Shown: positions 36,010 through 45,401, counted from the stretch's first letter. The stretch is 64,000 nucleotides of DNA from Bradyrhizobium symbiodeficiens (GCF_002266465.3 NZ_CP029427.2:4342501-4406500); one strand, 5' to 3'. Program-made: numbers and translations. The notes: generated by a model from the sequence alone, not told the origin.

Positions 36010-36861
36010 ATGTCAGCAAGCCCCTTGATCACCCGCACGGTCCCGACCTTGCGCCGCGCTGTCGACAATCTCCGCAAGCGAAAGGCCACCATCGCGCTGG
36101 TGCCGACCATGGGGGCCCTCCATGACGGGCATGTGTCTCTCGTCCGCCTCGCCAAGCGGCGCGCCAGCCGCGTCGTGGTCTCGATCTTCGTCAACCCGAC
36201 CCAGTTCGCCCCGACCGAGGATTTCGGCAACTATCCGCGCACCTGGAAGGCCGACATCGCCAAGCTCGCGGCCGAGGACGTCGATATCGTCTGGCACCCC
36301 GGCATCGCGGCGATGTATCCGGAGGGCTTCGCCACGCGAATCGTGCCGGAGGGACCGGCGCTCGCCGGCCTCGAGGACCGATTCCGCCCGCACTTCTTCG
36401 GCGGCGTCGCCACCGTGGTCGGCAAGCTGTTCACGCAAGTCCGGCCGGACTTCGCGATCTTCGGCGAAAAGGATTTTCAGCAGTTGCGGGTGGTGACGCA
36501 GATGGCGCGGGACCTCGACCTCGGGGTGAAGGTCGTCGGCTCCCGCACCGTGCGCGAGCGCGACGGGCTCGCTATGTCCTCGCGCAACGTCTATCTGTCG
36601 CCCGAGGAGCGGCAGACCGCCGCCGTCCTCTACCGTGCCATGAAGGACAGCGCCGGCCGCATCCGTGCCGGCGAAGCGGTCGCGTCGGCCATGAGGCGCG
36701 GCGCCGCGACGATCGAGGCAGCCGGCTTTGCGCTCGATTATTACGAGGCGCGCCATGCCGAGACGCTGGCGCCGGTCACTTCACGCAAGGACGGCCCGCT
36801 GCGGATCCTGGTCGCGGCCAAGCTGGGCACGACCCGGCTGATCGACAATATCGCGGTCTAG
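36010..36861 (+). CDS. panC: Pantoate--beta-alanine ligase
   Basis: 283 residues, normal PanC length. Motifs: PTMGALHDGH (32-41, ATP HIGH-type), FVNPTQFAPTEDFGNYPR, IFGEKDFQQL and MSSRNVYL (KMSKS-like). It joins pantoate and beta-alanine with ATP in coenzyme A synthesis. panB and panD are not adjacent. The start at 36010 (ATG) is the first with homology; 46 open codons upstream are not part of the family. The TAG stop overlaps the end of the convergent DUF1489 gene. Confidence 0.95.
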   Translation: MSASPLITRTVPTLRRAVDNLRKRKATIALVPTMGALHDGHVSLVRLAKRRASRVVVSIFVNPTQFAPTEDFGNYPRTWKADIAKLAAEDVDIVWHPGIAAMYPEGFATRIVPEGPALAGLEDRFRPHFFGGVATVVGKLFTQVRPDFAIFGEKDFQQLRVVTQMARDLDLGVKVVGSRTVRERDGLAMSSRNVYLSPEERQTAAVLYRAMKDSAGRIRAGEAVASAMRRGAATIEAAGFALDYYEARHAETLAPVTSRKDGPLRILVAAKLGTTRLIDNIAV

Positions 36862-37298
36862 AGCAGCCCGAGATCGCGCAATTCGCGCCGCATCGGCTCC
36901 GGCATCGCCGCGATGGAGCCGGCGGCGGATTTGCCGAGATCGGTCGGCACGGAATCATCAGTGAGATAGCGCCAGCCCTGGAACGGACGCATCGGCCGCG
37001 GCGACACCGAGACGACCTTCGGCTGCATCACGATGCGGCAGCGCCCGATGCCGTCCTTGTCGCGGAACGGCTCGATGCCGATGATTTTTTCCCGCGCGGC
37101 GATCTCGCCCTTGATCACCCAGTAGAGCGACCCGCCCGCGAGGATCTCGGCGTCGCGCTTGGGCACCATGCGGGTGATGTGGATGTGATGTTGCGGCAGA
37201 CCCTTCTTCTTGGCGGTCTGCATCCGTTCGGCGATCCACTCCTTCAATTCCTTGACGGATTCGCAGCCAACGGCGAGCTTGATCAGATGTAGCGGCAT
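36858..37298 (-). CDS. DUF1489 family protein
   Basis: 146 residues from the ATG at 37298 (a TTG two codons earlier is an alternative). Segments typical of DUF1489: LIKLAVGCESVKELKEWI, HHIHITRMVPKRDAEILAGGSLYWVIKG and RPFQGWRYLTDDSVP. The family is nearly universal in alphaproteobacteria and has no known function. It converges with panC, overlapping by four bases. Confidence 0.88.
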   Translation of the reverse strand: MPLHLIKLAVGCESVKELKEWIAERMQTAKKKGLPQHHIHITRMVPKRDAEILAGGSLYWVIKGEIAAREKIIGIEPFRDKDGIGRCRIVMQPKVVSVSPRPMRPFQGWRYLTDDSVPTDLGKSAAGSIAAMPEPMRRELRDLGLL

Positions 37299-37340
37299 GC
37301 CCAAGCATTAGCCGGGCAGCACCGCATTTGGAATGCCGAT

Positions 37341-38303
37341 CTACTCGTTATCCGCAGCCGCGGGAGCCGCAACCGACGCCGGCGGCGGTGCGAGCGGAAC
37401 CGGTGCCGCAGGGGCACGCGCAGCCTTCGGAGCCGGCGGCTTCTTCGCGGCCGGCGCGGCGGCTTGTGCCGAAGCGGCTGCCGGCGCGCGCGGTGCCGGC
37501 GCCGCCTGACGCGTCGTCGCGGTGGGCTCCGGATTCATGATGCTCACCGGCGGTGTCGACGCGGCGCTCGGGAACTCAGCGCTGGTCGGCTTGCCCGTCG
37601 GCATCGAGGGCGGCAGCCCGGCGAGCGCGGCAGTGGCCGGCATCGGCACCGTTGCAGGCGCGTTCCAGGTCGGCGCATGGCGCGCGACCAGCGTGTCGTA
37701 GAGATGGGAATCCATGTTGGCGGCAACCTGCTGCTGGTCGGTCAGCGAGCGGAACGCGGCGCAGTCGAACTGCGTGCAGCCGTCCCGCACGACCAGCACC
37801 TGCGCCACGAGGCCGTAGCGATCGCGCTCCAGCGCCTTGCGCAGCACTTTCATGTCCGTCGTCAGGCTCTTCTCGGCGGTCGCGGCGTCACCGAGCGCGG
37901 TCAGCCGGTCGATTCGGGCCGCGGTATAGGAGACGGCCGCAGCCGCGGCATCCGGCGAGCCGAACAGGGCCTTCTCGCAACCAATGGCGACCGTATCGCC
38001 GGCGAGATCGTCGAGACAGGACAGAGCCGGCAGGCTCGCGATGACCGTGTTGTTTTGCGCGCGCGCCTCGGTCGGCGCGTCCTGCCCCGACGGTCCGTAG
38101 ACGCGCATGGTGGCCGCTCCGGCGATCGCGATGGACAGCAGCGTGATCACCGTCAGCGCACCATTGGCGATCGACCTGTCGGCGCGCGACAGCGTGATCA
38201 GCAGGATCAATCCGAAGAATCCCGCAGCCGCCAGCGTCATCCACATCGGAAAGGCCGGCGAGCGCCAGATTTGGTCGAGCGAAGTGGCCCAAGCCCAGTT
38301 CAT
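37341..38303 (-). CDS. Hypothetical membrane protein with Ala/Pro-rich tail
   Basis: 320 residues. Two membrane spans (about 20-38 and 50-66) precede a periplasmic domain of about 150 residues with four cysteines (SCLDDLAG, GCEKALFG, GCTQFDCAAF). The last 100 residues are low-complexity Ala/Pro/Lys (AAPAAKKPPAPKAARAPAAP). No family recognised. Codon use matches the neighbours, and the start is a plain ATG. Confidence 0.65.
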   Translation of the reverse strand: MNWAWATSLDQIWRSPAFPMWMTLAAAGFFGLILLITLSRADRSIANGALTVITLLSIAIAGAATMRVYGPSGQDAPTEARAQNNTVIASLPALSCLDDLAGDTVAIGCEKALFGSPDAAAAAVSYTAARIDRLTALGDAATAEKSLTTDMKVLRKALERDRYGLVAQVLVVRDGCTQFDCAAFRSLTDQQQVAANMDSHLYDTLVARHAPTWNAPATVPMPATAALAGLPPSMPTGKPTSAEFPSAASTPPVSIMNPEPTATTRQAAPAPRAPAAASAQAAAPAAKKPPAPKAARAPAAPVPLAPPPASVAAPAAADNE

Positions 38304-38462
38304 GCGCGACGTCCCCTCACGCGAGCAGAGAGCAAATGGTCAAGCGAGCACCGCGAGTCGGCAACTGCCCCCACGCCCAGCTTGCGAAGGTGAAGCTGGC
38401 CTTTTGACGGCGGCAGAACACAATTTCCGCAGGAGGCGCGAATGCGCGGGGGGCGTCAGTCT

Positions 38463-38666
38463 TCAGGAGAGCGCGAGCTGGCTTTCCTTGGCGACGCGTT
38501 CGAAGGCTTCGGTCGAGCTCTTGATCCGGTACTGGCAGTCGTCGCCGTCGGTCGGCAGCAGGCGGATGACCTCGTACGAGCCGCTGGCAGCTGGGCGCGC
38601 GACGTTGCTTGCCGTGAACAAAACGCGCGTTCCAATCGGAAATTTGTGCTTCAACACCCTCTCCAT
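38463..38666 (-). CDS. Small hypothetical protein
   Basis: 67 residues beginning MERVLKHKFPIGTRVLFTA, with a compact beta pattern (YEVIRLLPTDGDDCQYRIKSSTEAFERVA). A GTG immediately upstream (38669) is the alternative start. Resembles small SH3-like rhizobial proteins of unknown function. Confidence 0.6.
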   Translation of the reverse strand: MERVLKHKFPIGTRVLFTASNVARPAASGSYEVIRLLPTDGDDCQYRIKSSTEAFERVAKESQLALS

Positions 38667-38972
38667 CACTCAAACAGCGCCTGCCTCGCCCATGGTCCCA
38701 CTGCGACGGCCGACTAGAAACCCACGTGCTGTATAGCACGCAGCCAGCCGTTTTGGCCAGTGCGATGCCAGCATGGCAAACGCGCAAATCCTGCAGTCTT
38801 TTCATAATGATAGGGATGCAACCGGCGGGCCGATGATACCGTCGGGGGCCGCATGTTCAGGCGGCATGTCGCAGGGCCGGTCGCAGCCCGGGTATCCCAT
38901 GGCACCGTCGATGTCTGGAACCCGAGCGCCGCCAGCGGGCACACAGCCAGCGGCCTCGTTCGGAACCGGCAG
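38667..38972. other. Intergenic region with short dyad
   Basis: No gene seen. The dyad CGTGCT-GTAT-AGCACG (38725-38740) lies about 60 bases upstream of the small gene at 38463-38666 and could be an operator. Confidence 0.3.
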
Positions 38973-39635
38973 TCAGGCGTCCTCGAACTTCGCGATGACG
39001 AGGGTTTCGGCCAGCCCGTCGCGGGTCCATTCCTGGAACGCCGGCAGCGCCATCATCGTCTCCATGTAGGCCGTGGTGTCGGGCGCGACGTCGATCGCAT
39101 AGGTGCGCAGGCGGTGCACCACCGGCGCGTACATCGCGTCCGCCGCGCCGAAGCGGCCGAACAGGAATGGACCCTTGGCACCGTAGCGCGTGCGGCATTC
39201 GCGCCAGATCTCCTCGATACGCGCGACGTTGGCCTTGGCGTCGGCCGACAGCGCCACGGGCCGGATCGGCCGGTGCAGGTTCATGCCGCATTCATTGCGC
39301 AGGGGCACGAATCCGGAATGCATCTCGGCGCAAACCGACCGGGCATGCGCGCGCGCGGCGACATCGTCGGGCCACAGCTTCACTTCGGGATAGCGCTCGG
39401 CGATGTATTCGATGATGGCAAGCGAGTCCCACACCGTGACGTCGCCGTCGACCAGCACCGGCACCTTGCCGGCACGGCTGAAGGACAGGATCTGCTCCTT
39501 GTCCGCGGGGTCGTCGGTGTAGAGCGGGATCAGCGTCTCCACGAACGGGATGTCGTTGGCGCGAAGCGCGAGCCAGGGCCGCATCGACCATGACGAGTAG
39601 TTCTTGTTGCCGATCGCGAGTTTCAGCGCAGCCAT
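38973..39635 (-). CDS. Glutathione S-transferase family protein
   Basis: 220 residues. The thioredoxin-like N-domain has NKNYSSWSMRPWLAL (catalytic Ser/Tyr region), the cis-Pro motif GKVPVLVDGD and the glutathione-binding WDSLAIIEYIAERYP. The C-terminal helical domain follows (FLFGRFGAADAMYAPVVHRLRTY). This resembles the YfcF/GST zeta-like subgroup. GGAAGGA precedes the ATG at 39635. Substrate unknown. Confidence 0.88.
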   Translation of the reverse strand: MAALKLAIGNKNYSSWSMRPWLALRANDIPFVETLIPLYTDDPADKEQILSFSRAGKVPVLVDGDVTVWDSLAIIEYIAERYPEVKLWPDDVAARAHARSVCAEMHSGFVPLRNECGMNLHRPIRPVALSADAKANVARIEEIWRECRTRYGAKGPFLFGRFGAADAMYAPVVHRLRTYAIDVAPDTTAYMETMMALPAFQEWTRDGLAETLVIAKFEDA

Positions 39636-39770
39636 GTCATCAGTCCTTCCCGAAACGTGCTGGAGCGAGCCGCTTTTAACGCCATCGCCTGCCGCCAATC
39701 AATCGTTGCTGCGCCCCGCCGTGCGTGGCAATCGTTGCCGTCCTCGCCAAGAGACGGACATGAGACAGAC

Positions 39771-40487
39771 ATGAGCAGGCATTGGGTCGACATCACCGCC
39801 GTCGGCTTCTTCATCATCGAATGGCTGGTCTATGCCTTGACGCTTGAGCATTCGGCCTACGGCCGCGACAGCCTGTCGGCGCGCATGAACCGCTATCGCG
39901 AGGTCTGGGTGCGCCGGCTGCTCGATCGTGAGACGCGCATGGTGGACATGCAGATCATGGCCTCGCTGCAGAGCGGAACCGCCTTCTTCGCCTCGACCAG
40001 CCTGATCGCGCTCGGCGGCGCGCTGGCGCTGCTGCACGCCACCAACGACGCCATCATGATTTTGAGCAAGCTGCCGATCGACCTCAGCACTTCGCCGGCG
40101 ATGTGGGAGCTGAAATGCGTCGGCCTCGTGCTGATCTGCGTCTATGCCTTCTTCAAATTCGCCTGGGCCTATCGCCTGTTCAACTATGTCGCGATCCTGT
40201 TCGGCGGCATGCCGCCGGCCGAGCGGCGCGACACACCGGAGGCCGAGGCCCATGTTATCCGCACGGCACGCCTGTTCGAATCCGCCGGCCGCCATTTCAA
40301 CCGCGGCCAGCGCGCTTTTTTCTTCGCGCTCGGCTATCTCGGCTGGTTCGTCAGCCCCTGGCTGCTGTTTGTGACCACGGCCGCCGTGGTGGTGGTGACG
40401 TGGCGGCGGCAGTTCGCGTCCAGCGCATGGGCGGCGATGGCGCCGGAGGTGGCGGATGGCGATGCGGGAATGAAGCGCGGTCATTGA
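39771..40487 (+). CDS. DUF599 family membrane protein
   Basis: 238 residues with four membrane spans (VGFFIIEWLVYALT; FFASTSLIALGGALALL; CVGLVLICVYAFFKFAW; LGYLGWFVSPWLLFVTTAAVVVV). Conserved DUF599 features include RYREVWVRRLLDRETRMVDMQIMASLQSG and AERRDTPEAEAH. Unknown function; inner membrane. The frame is open 38 codons upstream of the chosen ATG. Confidence 0.82.
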   Translation: MSRHWVDITAVGFFIIEWLVYALTLEHSAYGRDSLSARMNRYREVWVRRLLDRETRMVDMQIMASLQSGTAFFASTSLIALGGALALLHATNDAIMILSKLPIDLSTSPAMWELKCVGLVLICVYAFFKFAWAYRLFNYVAILFGGMPPAERRDTPEAEAHVIRTARLFESAGRHFNRGQRAFFFALGYLGWFVSPWLLFVTTAAVVVVTWRRQFASSAWAAMAPEVADGDAGMKRGH

Positions 40488-40556
40488 GGCGTCCGTCGCG
40501 CACGTGTTCTCCACATCGTCATTGCAATACGCGAGTGCAGATCCCAGCGGCGGTGC

Positions 40557-40646
40557 CGTAGGGTGGGCAAAGGCGCCAGCGCCGTGCCCACCATCTCCCT
40601 CCATGAGCAACAAGGCGTGGGCACGCTGCGCTTTGCCCACCCTACG
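40557..40646. repeat. Inverted repeat, GTAGGGTGGGCAAAG type
   Basis: Arms CGTAGGGTGGGCAAAG (40557-40572) and its exact reverse complement (40631-40646) enclose 58 bases. The same GGGTGGGCAAAG style of element is common between genes in Bradyrhizobium (knowledge). It opens the gene-free block. Confidence 0.7.
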
Positions 40647-40654
40647 AGATTCGG

Positions 40655-41265
40655 CTTGTGGCAGGCAGTTCGGCTTGCAGACACGGCTTCTCGTTCTCGC
40701 GGCGCATTTCGCCCGAGCTTTGCTTCATCGCTCGACCCTCAATCCAAGAGGGCACAGGGAAGGCCGGGTGCCGGCTGGCACCCGCGGTCCGCTGCGCGAA
40801 ATGCACGCGCAAAAAAGACCGCACAGCAGCATACAGGTGTCGCCGATCACTCGGCCTTCCCTGCGCAGTGGCTGGACGGCTTATGCCGTGATCTCCCGGG
40901 AGCCGACCATTCCTTCTGGCCTCCCTCGCCCCGCGAATTTGGATGATGCAGTCTGCCCGGTTGGGCTCGCTCGCACCTTCGCGAAAGACTTGACCGTGGC
41001 AACGACGGCCAGGACCACACGGTTTTGCCGTACGCACGGCCCGCCATGTCGCCGCAGTATTCCCGAGCTCCGTCGACAGAGCCGGAAACTTACGAGCGAG
41101 ACGAAGCCTAGCAGCGCCGTCGTCCGCACGCGGTTACGGACTCACAGGGACTACCCGCCCTGCCCGCACCTCTCATGCCGACGCTGCCGCGTCCACCGCA
41201 ACCCCGGCTCGCGAACATGACGACGACACGTCGCCCCTCTTGGGTGAGCCGGGATGGACGACACA
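40655..41265. repeat. Probable long dispersed intergenic element
   Basis: About 610 bases with no credible protein in any frame, despite overlapping open frames of up to 238 codons. The sequence (from about GGCAGGCAGTTCGGCTTGC through GAGCCGGGATGGACG) resembles an intergenic block I recall in many copies in Bradyrhizobium genomes. Copy number cannot be shown here, and the limits are approximate. Confidence 0.4.
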
Positions 41266-41343
41266 TACGCCGAAACCGAATTTCGGTAAAGTGGAATATT
41301 TTTGCGCGCGTGGATTGACAGAGGGCGACACAGGCGCGGTGCC

Positions 41344-41420
41344 GTAGCCCGGGTGAGCGGAACGATACCCGGGATTTCGACGGGCACTGTCCCGGGTATC
41401 GCTGCGCTCACCCGGGCTAC
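41344..41420. repeat. Inverted repeat, GTAGCCCGGGTGAGCG type
   Basis: Outer arms GTAGCCCGGGTGAGCG (41344-41359) and reverse complement (41405-41420), with an inner pair GATACCCGGGA / TCCCGGGTATC. It ends five bases before the stop of the TonB/TolA-like gene, so it may also serve as its transcript end. Confidence 0.75.
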
Positions 41421-41425
41421 GGGAG

Positions 41426-42367
41426 CTACCCGCCGAAATCGCGCGGGCTGAACGGCAGGTCCATGACCTTCCATTCGCCGTACAGATTGGCCGGCAGCAT
41501 CTTGTAAGGCTGGCAGTCCTGGAGCGCGCTCATGGCGGACTTCATGAGCGCCACGCCTTTCGCGGACGGCGGCGCCTCGATCAGGATCGGCTCGCGCGCC
41601 AGCGTGCCGTCGGTCGCAAACACCGCGCGCAGCTTGATGCGAACGGCGTCGGTGGGGCTTAGTCCGGCCGGCAATTTCGCACAGCTGCGCAAATGGCGAC
41701 GAAGCTCGGCGATGACTTCAGCCGGCAACTTGGCTGCGATCGAATCCTTGGCATCGCCGCCATCGTCCTTGGGGGATTCCTTCGGCAGCTCCGGCGGCAA
41801 TTCCGGCGGCAGGCCTAGCATGACGCCGTACTTGACGGTGACGTCAGGTTGCGCAGCCTGATAGGCCGGCGGTGGCGCGGACTGGGGCGGCGGTTGCTGT
41901 GCCTCCGGCTGCGGCATCGCCTGAGGCGGTTGCGGCAGCGGCTGAGGCTGTTGTTGCTGCGGCGGCTGCTGTTGCGGCGGGGACTGTTGCGGCTGCGCGG
42001 CGGCCTCGCGCGGCTTAGGCGTCTGCGCGGGCTGCGGCTGCTTCTGCTGCGCCGGCTGCTGCGACGATTGCGGCGAAGCCTGCGGCTTGTCCGCGGGCTT
42101 CGGCGCTGGGTCTGCCTTGTCGGTGACATCCAGCTTCGGCAGCTTGAACTCGGGCTCCGGCGGCTTCTCCTTGGCCGCCTCCTTCGCCCCCTGCTGCTTG
42201 ATCTCTTCCTTCACCTGCTCCGGCGTGACGATGTCGACGGTCACGGCCTCCGGCTGCTGGCTGCGAAACGGATGGACCTCGCTGATCACGATGATCAGCG
42301 CCACCAGCGTCAGATGCGCGATTGCTGACGCCGCAATGTCCGTCCGTATGATCTTCCGCAGTTCCAT
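41426..42367 (-). CDS. TonB/TolA-like envelope protein
   Basis: 313 residues. One N-terminal membrane span (IAASAIAHLTLVALIIVIS, 12-30) is followed by a periplasmic Lys/Pro/Gln-rich region (about 55-190, runs of PQQQ and QPLPQPPQ) and a C-terminal domain (IAELRRHLRSCAKLPAGL... YGEWKVMDLPFSPRDFGG) like that of alphaproteobacterial TolA/TonB. It would span the periplasm and couple to outer-membrane partners. It is not next to tolQR or exbBD, so TolA versus TonB is open. Confidence 0.7.
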   Translation of the reverse strand: MELRKIIRTDIAASAIAHLTLVALIIVISEVHPFRSQQPEAVTVDIVTPEQVKEEIKQQGAKEAAKEKPPEPEFKLPKLDVTDKADPAPKPADKPQASPQSSQQPAQQKQPQPAQTPKPREAAAQPQQSPPQQQPPQQQQPQPLPQPPQAMPQPEAQQPPPQSAPPPAYQAAQPDVTVKYGVMLGLPPELPPELPKESPKDDGGDAKDSIAAKLPAEVIAELRRHLRSCAKLPAGLSPTDAVRIKLRAVFATDGTLAREPILIEAPPSAKGVALMKSAMSALQDCQPYKMLPANLYGEWKVMDLPFSPRDFGG

Positions 42368-42416
42368 CGACCGATCTTGGGTTGCCGTCGCGGTCCTAGC
42401 ATACCCCAGCTCCCTC

Positions 42417-43235
42417 TCAATCCCATTTTGGTGCGAAGCCGAAGTCGGTCAGCCGGCCCTTCGGACTGGCGAGCGCGGCGATCCGGCTCATCTCGTCTTC
42501 CGACAGCTCGAAATCGAAGATCTCGATGTTCTCGGACAGGCGTTCGACGCGCGAGGTGCGCGGGATCGCAGCGACGTTCTGCTGCACCAGCCAGCGCAGG
42601 CAGACCTGTGCCGGCGACTTGTGGTGGGCGCGTCCGATCTCGCCGAGCGTCTGATCCGACTTGATGCGTCCTCTGGCGATCGGGCTGTAGGCGACGAGTG
42701 CAAGCCCGTGCTGGTCGCAGGCCGCCCTCACCTTCGACTGGTCGAGATAGGGGTGATACTCGACCTGGTTGCAGACCAGCGGCTCCGGCGACAGCGCGAC
42801 CGCCTGCTCGATCAGCGCCACCGTGAAATTGGAGACGCCGATGTGACGGGTCAGCCCCATCGTCTTCGCATGCGACAGCGCGCCTAGCGTCTCCGCCAGC
42901 GGCACGTGCGAATTGGGCCAGTGCAGCAGCAACAGATCGACGGAGGGAAGCCGTAAGCGAGCCAGGCTCTCCTTGACCGAGCGCTCGAGATCGTGCGGCG
43001 CGAAATGGGTGGTCCAGACCTTGGTGGTGAGGAAGACATCGTCGCGGCGCACGCCCGAGGCGCGCAAGCCGTCGCCGACCTCGCGTTCATTGTCGTAGGC
43101 CTGCGCGGTGTCGATGTGGCGATAGCCGAGCCGCAGCGCCTGCTCGACCACGCGGGCGGCAGGTCTTCCGCTCAGCTCCCAGGTCCCGAGCCCGATCGCC
43201 GGGATCCGTGCGCCATTGGCCTCGACGAACAGCAT
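42417..43235 (-). CDS. Aldo/keto reductase (2,5-diketo-D-gluconate reductase-like)
   Basis: 272 residues. AKR signatures: GYRHIDTAQAYDNEREVGDGL (Asp and Tyr), VFLTTKVWTTHF (Lys), DLLLLHWPNS (His), IGVSNFTVALIEQA and the C-terminal AIPRTSRVERLSENIEIFDFELS that binds NADPH. A small-molecule carbonyl reductase, substrate unknown. Different subgroup from the AKR at 20407. Confidence 0.9.
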   Translation of the reverse strand: MLFVEANGARIPAIGLGTWELSGRPAARVVEQALRLGYRHIDTAQAYDNEREVGDGLRASGVRRDDVFLTTKVWTTHFAPHDLERSVKESLARLRLPSVDLLLLHWPNSHVPLAETLGALSHAKTMGLTRHIGVSNFTVALIEQAVALSPEPLVCNQVEYHPYLDQSKVRAACDQHGLALVAYSPIARGRIKSDQTLGEIGRAHHKSPAQVCLRWLVQQNVAAIPRTSRVERLSENIEIFDFELSEDEMSRIAALASPKGRLTDFGFAPKWD

Positions 43236-43402
43236 GAGGGCTCCTTTTCTGTTGCGCAGCCCCTGACATCATCAGGCCTCATTATGGACCCGGCCCACGA
43301 CGCTGCCAACGGAAGGCCGCGGCAGTTCAGCGGGATATTTGCCGCAATGCTAACGGGAGGTTCGCGTCGGGCCTGGCAGCCCTCAACGTCAGGGCTTTGG
43401 CG

Positions 43403-43714
43403 TCAGGCTTTGGCGAGCGCCTGGAACACCGTATCCGGGGCGTGCGCGATCACCGCGAGCAGCGCGCGGGCCGGTCCCCGCGGAGCGCGCTTGCCCTGTT
43501 CCCAATTGCGGATGGTCTCGACGGGAACGCCGAGCTTGGCGGCGAACTCCATCTGGGTCAGGCAGGCGCGGCGGCGCAGATCGCGCACCGCGAGCGAAGA
43601 AGTATCGGCCGGAGCGGCAGCGACCGTGGGCTCGACCGGAGACGGCTGGACCGGAAATTCCTGTCCGTCCCGCATCTCGACGACCCGTCCGTCCGCCTTC
43701 AGCCGCAACCGCAT
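43403..43714 (-). CDS. XRE-family helix-turn-helix protein
   Basis: 103 residues. The helix-turn-helix at about 47-90 (LRRRACLTQMEFAAKLGVPVETIRNWEQGKRAPRG) is of the HigA/NadS type, followed by a short LLAVIAHAPDTVFQALA helix. The N-terminal 45 residues are a beta-rich or disordered extension. Such proteins can be antitoxins, but no RelE/HigB-like gene is adjacent, so a lone regulator is the safer reading. Confidence 0.75.
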   Translation of the reverse strand: MRLRLKADGRVVEMRDGQEFPVQPSPVEPTVAAAPADTSSLAVRDLRRRACLTQMEFAAKLGVPVETIRNWEQGKRAPRGPARALLAVIAHAPDTVFQALAKA

Positions 43715-43779
43715 GTCCAGTCCCCCAAGCGCGGGCGATGATGCGGCAGGTCGCTTAAGGTGGGATTAAAGATAGTTGG

Positions 43780-43885
43780 CGTCATTCCGGAGCGCGCGGA
43801 GCGCGAGCCCGGAATCCATCGTGAACCGGAGTACGTCGACAAATGGATTCCGGGCTCGCGCCAAGTGGCGCGCCCCGGAATGACG
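43780..43885. repeat. Inverted repeat, GTCATTCCGG type
   Basis: Outer arms CGTCATTCCGG and CCGGAATGACG, inner arms CCCGGAATCCAT and ATGGATTCCGGG. This is the third REP-like class in the window; it lies between the XRE gene and mgtE, 12 bases after the mgtE stop. Confidence 0.75.
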
Positions 43886-43897
43886 GTGGGGTGAGAC

Positions 43898-45319
43898 CTA
43901 CCTCAGCCCGAACCAGAGCGTTGCGATCCCGAGGAACGAGAAGAACCCGACCACATCCGTCACCGTGGTGACGAATGTCCCCGACGCCACCGCCGGATCG
44001 GCCCTGACGCGTTCGAGCGCCATCGGGATCAGGATGCCGCCGAGCGCGCCGGCGACGAGGTTGACGATAATCGCAAGCCCGATGACGATGCCGAGGCCCG
44101 GGATCTTGAACCAGGCTACCGCCGCGATCCCCGTGATCACGGCAAAGGCGAGCCCGTTGACGAGACCGACCATGCCTTCGCGCATCACCACGCGCCAGGC
44201 GTTGGAAGCGCCGAGTTCGCGCGTCGCCAAAGCCCGCACCGCGACCGTCATGGTCTGGGTGGCGGCATTGCCGCCCTGGCTCGCGACGATCGGCGCCAGC
44301 ACGGCGAGCGCGACCATCTTCTCCAGCTGCCCCTCGAACAGGCCGAGCACGGAGGACGCCAGGAAGGCGGTGGCGAGATTGACCAGCAGCCAGTTGAACC
44401 GCGCGCGCGCAATGGTGAACACGGTGTCTGACAATTCTTCGTCGCTGGTGACGCCGCCGAGCGCCTTGAGGTCCTCCTCCGCCTCCTCCTCGATGACGTC
44501 GACGACGTCGTCGACGGTGATGACTCCGACGAGGCGGTCCTGGGTGTCGAGCACGGGCGCGGCGACGAGATTGTACTTGCCGAACATGCGCGCCACCTCC
44601 TCCTGGTCCTCCAGGACGGAGACGCGTCGGCGGTCCTCGTCGGTCAGTTCGGTGAGCGGCACCGGGCGGCGCGCCCGCAGCAGCACGTCGAGCGAGACCG
44701 CACCCTGCCAGTGCTGATCCTTGTCGACGACGTAGATCTCGTAGAAGCGGTCCGGCAGATCCGGCGTCTCGCGCATGTAGTCGATCGCCTGGCCCACCGT
44801 GAAATCCTGGGGCACCGCGATGAACTCGTTCTGCATCCGGCGTCCGGCCGAGTTCTCCGGATACAGCAGGCTGCGTTCGAGCGCGACACGCTCCTTGAGC
44901 GGCAGCTTCTCGAGGATCTCCTCCTGATCCGCCTGGTCGAGGGTTTCGAGCAGCTCCACCGCGTCGTCGGATTCGAGCTCGCGAACGCCTTCCGCGACGG
45001 TCTCCGGCGGCAGTTCCTCGAGGATGTCCTCGCGTACGCCCTCGTCGAGCTCGTTCAGTGCGGAGAAGTCGAAATCGCGCCCGGTCAGCTCGACCAGGCG
45101 GACCCGGTCGTCGGGCTCGAGCGCGCCGATGAGATCGCCGAGATCGGCCTCGTGCAGCTCGGCGACGCAGGCGCGTAGCGAGGCGCTGTCGCCGGCCTCG
45201 ATCGCACGGGCGATTTCCTCGACGAATTCGTGCCTGATATCGCCGTCTTCATTGCGCATCGGCACGTGGTCGAGTACCGAATCCGCAGCGGTCGGGGCAC
45301 CGTCCATATGTTCATCCAT
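43898..45319 (-). CDS. mgtE: Magnesium transporter MgtE
   Basis: 473 residues. Order: helical N-domain (HEADLGDLIGALEPDDRVRLVEL), tandem CBS domains (VPQDFTVGQAIDYMRE and YNLVAAPVLDTQDRLVGVITVDDVVDVIEEE), a plug helix, then five membrane spans with the ion-path sequence ASQGGNAATQTMTV and VAGALGGILIPMALE. A Mg2+ channel gated by cytosolic Mg2+. The start at 45319 follows GAGG; the frame is open 78 codons upstream without homology. No riboswitch-like structure was recognised upstream. Confidence 0.93.
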   Translation of the reverse strand: MDEHMDGAPTAADSVLDHVPMRNEDGDIRHEFVEEIARAIEAGDSASLRACVAELHEADLGDLIGALEPDDRVRLVELTGRDFDFSALNELDEGVREDILEELPPETVAEGVRELESDDAVELLETLDQADQEEILEKLPLKERVALERSLLYPENSAGRRMQNEFIAVPQDFTVGQAIDYMRETPDLPDRFYEIYVVDKDQHWQGAVSLDVLLRARRPVPLTELTDEDRRRVSVLEDQEEVARMFGKYNLVAAPVLDTQDRLVGVITVDDVVDVIEEEAEEDLKALGGVTSDEELSDTVFTIARARFNWLLVNLATAFLASSVLGLFEGQLEKMVALAVLAPIVASQGGNAATQTMTVAVRALATRELGASNAWRVVMREGMVGLVNGLAFAVITGIAAVAWFKIPGLGIVIGLAIIVNLVAGALGGILIPMALERVRADPAVASGTFVTTVTDVVGFFSFLGIATLWFGLR

Positions 45320-45401
45320 GGTGCGCCTCGCCGTTTGACAGGTTGGATCTGGTGGCCTGAGCTGACGGTCAGGCAATACCCACAAGGCAAAGCCGAGCGC
45401 A

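Noticed and set aside
40504..41220. A 238-codon frame in the gene-free block
   Set aside because: It spans an inverted repeat and a probable dispersed repeat, has no domain, and starts inside the repeat region.
43403..43714. XRE protein as antitoxin of a toxin-antitoxin pair
   Set aside because: No toxin-like small gene lies on either side; the neighbours are an aldo/keto reductase and mgtE.
45320..45401. Mg2+ riboswitch (M-box or ykoK type) before mgtE
   Set aside because: The 82-base leader between the divergent genes is too short for a known Mg2+ riboswitch and no such structure was recognised.
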